Below, piece after piece: positions 6,012 through 11,668 of a stretch of DNA of 15,767 nucleotides. A program made the translations under genes and the position numbers. The stretch is from Pseudomonadota bacterium. Lineage in GTDB: Bacteria > Pseudomonadota > Alphaproteobacteria > Rhizobiales > Xanthobacteraceae. Under the pieces are notes generated by a model. It was not told where the DNA came from. It worked only from the letters and a program-made list of their open reading frames with translations, and did no database searches. Numbering within the stretch: position 1 is the stretch's first letter; each line of letters starts with the position of its first letter. The DNA lies in assembly GCA_023434095.1 (NCBI GenBank), contig JAEYTJ010000262.1, positions 1 to 15,767 on the forward strand, given 5' to 3'.

Positions 6012-8804
6012 CTATCCCGAGTTCCGCAGCCCGGCGGAGATGCCGTTGATGGTGAGCTGGATGCCCTGAAGCACCTTCTCGTCGGTATCGCTGGCGCGGT
6101 ACTTGCGCAAGAGGCCGACCTGGACGTGGTTCAGCGGGTCGATATAGGGGAAGCGGGCGCGGATCGAGCGTTCCAGCAGCGGGTTGGAGCCCAGCAGCGC
6201 CGGCTGCTGCGAGATCGACAGCAGCGCGTCGATGGCGCCCTGATGCTCGGCGCGGATGCGCCCGAAAATGCTCTCGCGCAGCTCCACATCCTCCACCAGC
6301 GCCGCGTAGCGCGAGGCAATGGCGATGGAGCTCTTGGAGAGCACCATGTCCATGTTGGAGAGCTGGGTGCGGAAGAACGGCCATTCCCGATACATTTCCT
6401 GCAGCAGCGGCAGACCGTCGGGATGCGCGTCCAGCCATTGGCGGACCGCCGTGCCGAAACCGTACCAGCCCGGCAGCATCAGCCGGCACTGCGCCCAGGA
6501 GAACACCCAGGGAATGGCGCGCAGATCCTCGATCCGCCGCGTCTTCTTGCGCGAGGCCGGACGCGAGCCGATGTTGAGCGTCGCGATCTCGTTGATGACG
6601 GTCGATTCCCAGAAATAGTCCTCGAAGCGCGGGGTCTCGTAGACCAGCGCCCGATAGGCGGCGAAGGCAGCGTCGGAAAGCGCCTCCATGACCGTGAGAT
6701 ATTCCTCGCGCGGCGCCATGGCGTCGCCGGAGAGCAGCGTCGCCTCCATCGTCGCGGCGGCGAGGATTTCGAGATTGCCGCGCCCCACCGCCGGGTTGGA
6801 GTATTTCGACGAGATGATCTCGCCCTGCTCGGTGATGCGGATCTGCCCCTGCACCGCCCCGCCCGGCTGGGCGAGGATGGCGTCGTAGCTCGGCCCGCCG
6901 CCGCGCCCGACCGAGCCGCCGCGCCCGTGGAACAGGCGTAGCCGCACGCCGTGGCGCTTGAACACCTCGATCAGCTCGATCTCGGCCTTGTAGAGCTCCC
7001 AGCCTGAGGTGAGGAAGCCGCCATCCTTGTTGCTGTCGGAATAGCCGAGCATCACCTCCTGCACGCCGCCGCGGCTGTCCACCAGCTTGCGGTATTCCGG
7101 CAGGCGGAACATCTGCTCCATCACCTTGGCGGCGTTGCGCAGGTCGCCGATGGTCTCGAACAGCGGCACGATGTGCACCGCCGAAGCGCCGGCGGGGTCG
7201 ACGAGGCCGACCTCCTTGAGGAGCAGCGCCAGCTCCAGCATGTCGGAGACGCTCTCCGCCTTCGAGATGATGCAGGTCTGGATCGCCTCCGGCCCGTAGA
7301 TCTGGTGGATGCGGGCGCAGGTCCGCAGCATGGCGAGCTCGCCCACCGTCTCCTCGGAATAGGCGGCGAAGGGCGAGGTCAGCGGACGCGCCGTGGTCAG
7401 TTCGCGCAGCAGCAGGGCGACCCGGGTGCCCTCGGGCAGCGCCTTGTAGCCGGTGTCGGGCGAAGCGACCTCGAACAGCTCGGCGACGCAGCGCTCATGC
7501 ACGTCGGAATTCTGCCGCGAATCGAGCACGGCAAGGTGGAAACCGAAGGCATCCACCGCCCGGCGCAGCGCGCGCAGCTTGCCGCCGGCGATGACGCCGG
7601 ATCTGTGCGCCTTGAGGGAGGCGTCGATGATGTCGAGATCGGTCCGCAGCTCGGCAGCCGACGTGTAGGGCAGCGCCGGCGGCATCTGGGTGATGCCGAG
7701 CAGATCGGCCACCTCCAGCCGGAAGGCGGTGGCGCGCAGCCGCGAGGCGATGGCGGTGACGGCGAGCCGGTAAGGCTCGTTGCGCCGGTGCGGCGAGAGG
7801 TCGGGCGAGGCATCCACCAGCGCCAGCAGCTCGCTCGACACGCTCACCCGGATGGTGCTGATGGAAAGCTCGGCGCCCAGGCTGTCCAGCTCTTCGAGGT
7901 AGAAGCTCACCGCCTGCGCGCACTGCATCCGCATCGTCTCGCGCGTCACCTCGGCGGTGACGAAGGGATTGCCGTCGCGGTCGCCGCCGATCCAGCTGCC
8001 CATGCGCAGGAAGGAGGCGACTTCCGGCGTCTGGCCCTCGCAGCCCTCCATCGCCGCCAGCCGGTCCTCCAGCGCGGCGTAAAGCGCGGGAAGCTGGCGC
8101 AGGAAGGTGTAGTCGTAATAGGCGAGCCCGTTCGCCACCTCGTCCAGCACGGTCAGCTTGGTCCGGCGCAGCAGGTTGGTCTGCCAGAGCATCAGCACCC
8201 GCCGGCGCAGCTCCGCCGCCGCCATGTCCTGTTCTTCCGGCGTCGGGTCGCGGCGGGCGCGGTCGGCGAGCAGTTCCGCCACCTTCATCTCGTGGGTCAG
8301 CGTCGAGCGCCGGCGCACCTCGGTCGGGTGGGCGGTGAGCACCGGGCTCGCCAGCGCCGTCTCGAAGAAGGCGCGCAGTTCCGCGGTGGAGATGCCCGCC
8401 TCTCGCGCGCGCTCCAGCGCCCGCGCCACGGTGGCCGGGCCGGCCGCGCTGCCATTGGCCGCCGCCGCCCGCATGCGGCGGATGACGTTCTGGTCCTCGG
8501 CGATGTTGGCAAGGTGGGAGAAATACGAGAAGGCGCGGACGATGGAGATCGTCTGGTCCGGCCCGAGATCGCTCAGGATCGCCTCGAGCTCGTGCCGGGC
8601 GCCCTCGTCCTCTTCGCGGTGGAAGCGGGTGGAGACGCGGCGGATATGCTCCACCAGCTCATAGATCGCCTCGCCCTCCTGGTCGCGCAGCGTATCGCCC
8701 AGCACCCGTCCGAGCATGCGGATGTCCTCGCGCAGCGACAGGTCGAGTTCGCCATCGGCTTCAGGCTCGGCATCGGAGAGGGCGATGGTCAGGGCAACGG
8801 ACAT
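6012..8804 (-). CDS. ppc: Phosphoenolpyruvate carboxylase
   Basis: The 930-residue protein carboxylates phosphoenolpyruvate with bicarbonate to oxaloacetate, refilling the TCA cycle. All signature regions are present: SPVLTAHPTEVRRRS with catalytic H159, MGSWIGGDRDGNP near 268-280, GYSDSNKDGGFLTSGW with K593, and FHGRGGSVGRGGGPSY with R628. The GRGG loop is followed by GQIRITEQGEII and the C-terminal TINGISAGLRNSG, which carries the terminal glycine-containing motif. The length is in the bacterial range (about 880-940). ATG 8804 is chosen because AAGGAG lies seven bases upstream; a frame extending to 8828 would have to overrun that ribosome site. The cupin gene follows after five bases. The upstream 8805-8870 region carries a perfect palindrome that could be an operator. 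Confidence 0.98.
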   Translation of the reverse strand: MSVALTIALSDAEPEADGELDLSLREDIRMLGRVLGDTLRDQEGEAIYELVEHIRRVSTRFHREEDEGARHELEAILSDLGPDQTISIVRAFSYFSHLANIAEDQNVIRRMRAAAANGSAAGPATVARALERAREAGISTAELRAFFETALASPVLTAHPTEVRRRSTLTHEMKVAELLADRARRDPTPEEQDMAAAELRRRVLMLWQTNLLRRTKLTVLDEVANGLAYYDYTFLRQLPALYAALEDRLAAMEGCEGQTPEVASFLRMGSWIGGDRDGNPFVTAEVTRETMRMQCAQAVSFYLEELDSLGAELSISTIRVSVSSELLALVDASPDLSPHRRNEPYRLAVTAIASRLRATAFRLEVADLLGITQMPPALPYTSAAELRTDLDIIDASLKAHRSGVIAGGKLRALRRAVDAFGFHLAVLDSRQNSDVHERCVAELFEVASPDTGYKALPEGTRVALLLRELTTARPLTSPFAAYSEETVGELAMLRTCARIHQIYGPEAIQTCIISKAESVSDMLELALLLKEVGLVDPAGASAVHIVPLFETIGDLRNAAKVMEQMFRLPEYRKLVDSRGGVQEVMLGYSDSNKDGGFLTSGWELYKAEIELIEVFKRHGVRLRLFHGRGGSVGRGGGPSYDAILAQPGGAVQGQIRITEQGEIISSKYSNPAVGRGNLEILAAATMEATLLSGDAMAPREEYLTVMEALSDAAFAAYRALVYETPRFEDYFWESTVINEIATLNIGSRPASRKKTRRIEDLRAIPWVFSWAQCRLMLPGWYGFGTAVRQWLDAHPDGLPLLQEMYREWPFFRTQLSNMDMVLSKSSIAIASRYAALVEDVELRESIFGRIRAEHQGAIDALLSISQQPALLGSNPLLERSIRARFPYIDPLNHVQVGLLRKYRASDTDEKVLQGIQLTINGISAGLRNSG

Positions 8805-8856
8805 GGCGATACTCCTTAAGGCGTACACAACTTAGCAATTAGCATGCCGCCCATGA

Positions 8857-8870
8857 CACCCGTGCGGGTG
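8857..8870. promoter_or_regulatory. Perfect inverted repeat upstream of ppc
   Basis: CACCCG-TG-CGGGTG is a 14-bp perfect palindrome 53 bases upstream of the ppc start codon. It could be an operator or a hairpin in the 5' leader. I found no convincing -35/-10 pair for ppc. From here to 9040 I see nothing else that I can support. Confidence 0.35.
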
Positions 8871-9042
8871 CGCTTATCCCCGGCAAGCCGCCGCACACGA
8901 GGGCGGCAGACCGCCACGGCCGGCAATTGACTACCGGCACAGGGAGGAGCGGAGGAAAAGGTGCGACCTGCGGGCCACACAGGCCGAAGTTTCTCGGCAT
9001 TGCCCCAGAGCCGCCCCGATTGTGAACGAATCCCCCGCCAGG

Positions 9043-9150
9043 ATGAACGCCATGCTCAGGAAGGCTTCATGGTTGAGGGTTCATAAAGAGCATCAGGAGC
9101 GCCGACCTGCGGCGGTGCTTCTGGAACGGACGGCCGAAAAGCCGTGTTGA
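9043..9150 (+). CDS. Doubtful 35-residue basic ORF in the leader of the 56-residue protein gene
   Basis: ATG 9043 (or ATG 9052 in the same frame) opens a frame ending TGA 9148-9150. The peptide starts MNAMLRKASW and ends ERTAEKPC, rich in Arg, Lys and His. There is only a weak ribosome site. Third-position G+C is lower than in the neighbouring genes (GCT, TCA, TTG, GTT, CAT, AAA, CCT, CTT), so it may not be protein-coding and could instead be part of a structured RNA leader. Two hairpins, ACGGC-CGAAAA-GCCGT (9130-9145) and CCGGCC-GCGA-GGCCGG (9161-9176), lie over its end and just after it. I do not recognise the peptide. Confidence 0.25.
   Translation: MNAMLRKASWLRVHKEHQERRPAAVLLERTAEKPC
9123..9148 (+). 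promoter_or_regulatory. Candidate EcfG (general stress response) promoter
   Basis: GGAAC (9123-9127) and TGTT (9145-9148) are 17 bases apart, one base from the alphaproteobacterial EcfG consensus GGAAC-N16-17-CGTT. Transcription would begin near 9155, about 60 bases before ATG 9219, with a CCGGCC-GCGA-GGCCGG hairpin in the leader. The same bases also form part of the ACGGC/GCCGT hairpin, so the match might be incidental. Confidence 0.4.
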
Positions 9151-9218
9151 CCCTGAAAGGCCGGCCGCGAGGCCGGGTTTAACTCAAAGCGTAACGCGTA
9201 TCAGGAAGGACGTCGAAA

Positions 9219-9389
9219 ATGCCCCCCGTCATGAACCGCACCGAGGTTCAGGCTCCCCTCGCTTCCCCCCAACCCAAGGCTGCCTACACCGGCGCTTCGC
9301 CGCTGCGTCCCGCCGACGCGCGTGAGAAGAAGGCCGTGAACGCCCCGGTCGGATCGATCGCCGCGATCGAATCGCAGCTCGGCTTCTGA
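9219..9389 (+). CDS. Small protein, 56 residues, unknown function
   Basis: ATG 9219 has an excellent ribosome site GGAAGGA (9204-9210) eight bases upstream and opens a 56-codon frame ending TGA 9387-9389. Third-position G+C is typical of the genome, supporting real coding. The protein starts MPPVMNRTEVQAP, is proline- and alanine-rich, and ends GSIAAIESQLGF; the last 14 residues could form a short amphipathic helix. There is no signal peptide, cysteine or membrane segment. An internal ATG at 9231 is less likely because the ribosome site fits the first. A possible EcfG promoter lies upstream, which would place it among general-stress proteins; this is inference. I do not recognise a family. 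Confidence 0.65.
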   Translation: MPPVMNRTEVQAPLASPQPKAAYTGASPLRPADAREKKAVNAPVGSIAAIESQLGF

Positions 9390-9489
9390 GGCCGCGCCCG
9401 GCGCATTCATCCGTCGGCCGCGCGACGCCGCATCGGCGCCGCGCCGCTGGAATCGGCCGCGGCAACGGCCCGTCAGGGCATCCCGACGG

Positions 9490-9503
9490 CCTGTGATCAC
9501 AGG
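9490..9503. promoter_or_regulatory. Perfect 14-bp palindrome CCTGTGATCACAGG
   Basis: A perfect inverted repeat lies between the small-protein gene and the Tim44-domain gene. TGTGATCACA carries CRP-like half-sites but without the usual 6-base spacer, so it is not a canonical CRP or FNR box. It could be an operator for the gene at 9667. Nothing else in 9390-9666 can be supported beyond G+C-rich imperfect repeats. Confidence 0.35.
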
Positions 9504-9666
9504 ATTGTGTGCCGCCCGCAAACGCCCGTTTCGCACCGGACAGCCCTCCCCGGCACGCATCTGCCGCGTGCGATGGCGTCAAAAGGGCTGGATTCCGGCG
9601 CCCCTCTTCCCATATGGGTGACGTTGCGGCAACTCCGCACGAAACCCTTCGAGAGAGGCCAAGCCC

Positions 9667-10683
9667 TTGCTTTTCCCGCGTTCGCGTCCCTTCGCCCTGC
9701 GTCTGATGATCGGCGCGCTGTTTGTCGCCGCCGGCGTTCTGGTGGCCACGGACTTCGCCGAAGCCCGCGCCGGCCGTAGCGGCAGCTTCGGTAGCCGCGG
9801 CACGCGCAGCTGGTCGACCCCCGCCCCCACCCCGACCGCTCCCACCGCCCAGCCGCTCCAGCGTTCTGCCGCGCCGCAGAACCAGGCCGCGACCGCGGCC
9901 CGCGCCCCCGGCGCGCAGCCCGGCGGCTTCTTCAACCGCGGCGGCTTCATGGGCGGGCTGATGGGCGGCCTGCTCGGTGCCGGCATTTTCGGTCTGCTGA
10001 TGGGCTCGGGCTTCTTCTCCGGCCTCGGCAGCCTCTCCGGCATTCTCGGCCTGCTGCTTCAGGTGGCGCTGATCTTCATCGTCGTGCGGCTGGTCATGGG
10101 CTGGCTCCGCTCGCGCAACCAGCCCTCCTATGCCGGCGGCGCGCGTCCCGACCCGATGAACCGCGACGCGATGAACGGCGGCAGCGGCTCGCCGCAGGGC
10201 AATGCCATGGGCGGCGGTGCCTTGGGGAGCGGCTCCGCCGCGCCCCGCGCCGGCTTCGGCAGCGCGCCGCGCGGCAAGCCTATCAAGCTGGAAGGCGGGG
10301 ATTTCGACAGCTTCGAACGCACCCTCACCGACGTTCAGGCTGCCTATAGCCGCGCCGACAAGGCCGCGCTGGCCGCTCTGCTGACGCCGGAAATGGCTGG
10401 CTACATGGCGGAAGAACTCGACGAGATGGCGCGCGACGGGCTTGAGAACCGCATCACCGACGTGAAGCTGCTGCAGGGCGACCTTTCGGAAGCCTGGTCG
10501 GAAGGCGACACCGAATATGCGACCGTCGCCATGCGCTACGAGCTCAAGGACGTGACGCTTGACAAGGCCACCGGCCGCGTCGTTCAGGGCGACCCGGACC
10601 GGCTGGAGCAGGCGGTGGAGTTCTGGACCTTCGCCCGCCCGCCGCGCGGTCAATGGAAGCTCAGCGCCATCCAGCAGGGCTGA
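9667..10683 (+). CDS. Tim44-like domain protein with signal sequence and membrane segment
   Basis: This 338-residue protein opens with an export signal, MLFPRSRPFALRLMIGALFV, with a cleavage-like A-R-A near residue 35. A low-complexity Ser/Pro/Ala region follows, then a Gly/Phe-rich stretch (NRGGFMGGLMGGLLGAG) leading into a hydrophobic segment, LLLQVALIFIVVRLVMGWL, at about 135-153. The C-terminal part, from GDFDSFERTLTDVQAAYSRA to FWTFARPPRGQWKLSAIQQG, is the Tim44-like (NTF2-fold) domain. Bacterial Tim44-domain proteins are membrane-associated with no settled function; the mitochondrial relative tethers Hsp70 to the import pore. TTG 9667 is chosen because it keeps the basic N-region and has a GAGAGG tract upstream; ATG 9706 would shorten the signal. 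A stop at 9619 limits any longer start. It ends at a strong terminator. Confidence 0.87.
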   Translation: MLFPRSRPFALRLMIGALFVAAGVLVATDFAEARAGRSGSFGSRGTRSWSTPAPTPTAPTAQPLQRSAAPQNQAATAARAPGAQPGGFFNRGGFMGGLMGGLLGAGIFGLLMGSGFFSGLGSLSGILGLLLQVALIFIVVRLVMGWLRSRNQPSYAGGARPDPMNRDAMNGGSGSPQGNAMGGGALGSGSAAPRAGFGSAPRGKPIKLEGGDFDSFERTLTDVQAAYSRADKAALAALLTPEMAGYMAEELDEMARDGLENRITDVKLLQGDLSEAWSEGDTEYATVAMRYELKDVTLDKATGRVVQGDPDRLEQAVEFWTFARPPRGQWKLSAIQQG

Positions 10684-10710
10684 GCGGCGCACCCACCGGC
10701 ACGATTTCAG

Positions 10711-10737
10711 AAGGGCGGCTCGCGGGCCGCCCTTTTT
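10711..10737 (+). terminator. Intrinsic terminator of the Tim44-domain gene
   Basis: AAGGGCGGC (10711-10719) pairs perfectly with GCCGCCCTT (10726-10734) across a TCGCGG loop, and TTTTT follows (10733-10737). It lies 27 bases after the stop codon. It also sits close to the stop of the convergent DUF805 gene and may serve both, although the minus-strand T tract is weaker. Confidence 0.9.
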
Positions 10738-10745
10738 CGTGCGCG

Positions 10746-11135
10746 TCAGGCCTCCAGCGGGTCTGGCCCGAAGCGGTTCGGGCCGGGAGTGCCCTTCATC
10801 ATGAACCAGAAGAACACGATGATGGTGCCGATGCCGGTGAGCACCAGCAGAAGCCACCATCCGGTATGGTCCATGTCGTGAAAGCGGCGCACGCCGACCG
10901 AGATGGACGGGAGCAGGGTCGCGAGCGTCGCCAGAGTGGTGAGCGGCGTCAGGGCGTTGACGTCGCCGAAGGCGATCAGCGAGAAAGCGCCGAACAGCGC
11001 CGTGTCCAGCACACCGGCGGCGATGGTAAGCAGGATCTGGAACACGACGAACCACCAGTATTCCGAACGCGGCGCGCGCCCGGTGAAGGTGGCGTACTGT
11101 CTGAAAACGCTGGCGACGGCTTGCGTGAAGGTCAT
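10746..11135 (-). CDS. DUF805 family inner-membrane protein
   Basis: This 129-residue protein carries the DUF805 hallmarks: FTGRAPRSEYWWFVVFQ near the N-terminus, SVGVRRFHDMDHTGWW in the middle, and GTPGPNRFGPDP at the end. Three or four hydrophobic segments are visible (about residues 28-56, 62-76, 92-112), so it is an integral inner-membrane protein. The function of the family is unknown. ATG 11135 is preceded by a GGGGGATGAG tract on the minus strand. It converges with the Tim44-domain gene (63 bases between stops, sharing the terminator region) and diverges from the acetyltransferase gene. Confidence 0.93.
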   Translation of the reverse strand: MTFTQAVASVFRQYATFTGRAPRSEYWWFVVFQILLTIAAGVLDTALFGAFSLIAFGDVNALTPLTTLATLATLLPSISVGVRRFHDMDHTGWWLLLVLTGIGTIIVFFWFMMKGTPGPNRFGPDPLEA

Positions 11136-11244
11136 CTCATCCCCCGTGCCTCATTGGCATCGCCGCATATTCTTGGCACGAAAGGCGCGGAACACCATCC
11201 CCCCGCTCCGGTCGCCATCGCGCCGATGTCCACGAGGAACGAGC

Positions 11245-11658
11245 TTGAAGATCACCGTCGAAAGCGACCCGGGCGCCGAGGTCCGCGACCTCATCGATCG
11301 CGGCCTCGACCTCTACAACGAGGCCAAGGCCGGTCCGCTGCAGGCGTCGGAGCTATGGGTCATCGCCCGCGACGATCATGGCGCCGCGACGGGAGGGCTG
11401 AAGGCGCGCACCTATTTCGGCTGGATGCACATCGCCTGGCTCTGGGTGTCGCCGGAGGCGCGCGGCGGCGGGACGGGCAGCGGCCTGCTTAAGGCCGCCG
11501 AAGCCGAGGCGCGCGTGCGCGGCTGCGCCGGGGTGCATCTGGAAACCTACAGCTTCCAGGCGCCGGACTTCTACGAGAGGCACGGCTACGAACGCTTCGG
11601 CCAGATCGACGATTACCCGCCCGGCCATGCCTGCATCTGGCTGAAGAAGCGCTTATGA
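11245..11658 (+). CDS. GNAT family N-acetyltransferase
   Basis: This 137-residue protein has the GNAT fold: the acetyl-CoA pyrophosphate loop in VSPEARGGGTGSGLLKAAEAEA (core RGGGTGSG) after a beta-strand AWLWVSP, then GVHLETYSFQAPDFYERHGYERFG, typical of motif B. The start is TTG 11245, giving MKITVESDPG, because GAGGA (11234-11238) lies six bases upstream. An ATG at 11226 belongs to another frame. A longer open frame upstream covers the divergent DUF805 gene and shows no acetyltransferase sequence. The substrate is unknown; the YERHGYE ending resembles acetyltransferases acting on small molecules or protein N-termini. It converges with uvrB, ten bases between the stops. Confidence 0.9.
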   Translation: MKITVESDPGAEVRDLIDRGLDLYNEAKAGPLQASELWVIARDDHGAATGGLKARTYFGWMHIAWLWVSPEARGGGTGSGLLKAAEAEARVRGCAGVHLETYSFQAPDFYERHGYERFGQIDDYPPGHACIWLKKRL

Positions 11659-11668
11659 GCGTACGCCC

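Noticed and set aside
4216..6069. Long plus-strand frame of 617 codons across BKACE, PaiB-like and cupin genes
   Set aside because: It crosses three convincing genes on both strands in the wrong frame and has no recognisable domain.
6007..6489. N-terminal extension of the cupin frame into ppc
   Set aside because: The added 161 residues are Arg/Ala-rich shadow of ppc; the cupin domain starts with its own ATG at 6006.
9490..9503. CRP/FNR binding box
   Set aside because: The TGTGA and TCACA half-sites are adjacent without the 6-base spacer needed for CRP, and FNR half-sites TTGAT/ATCAA are absent.
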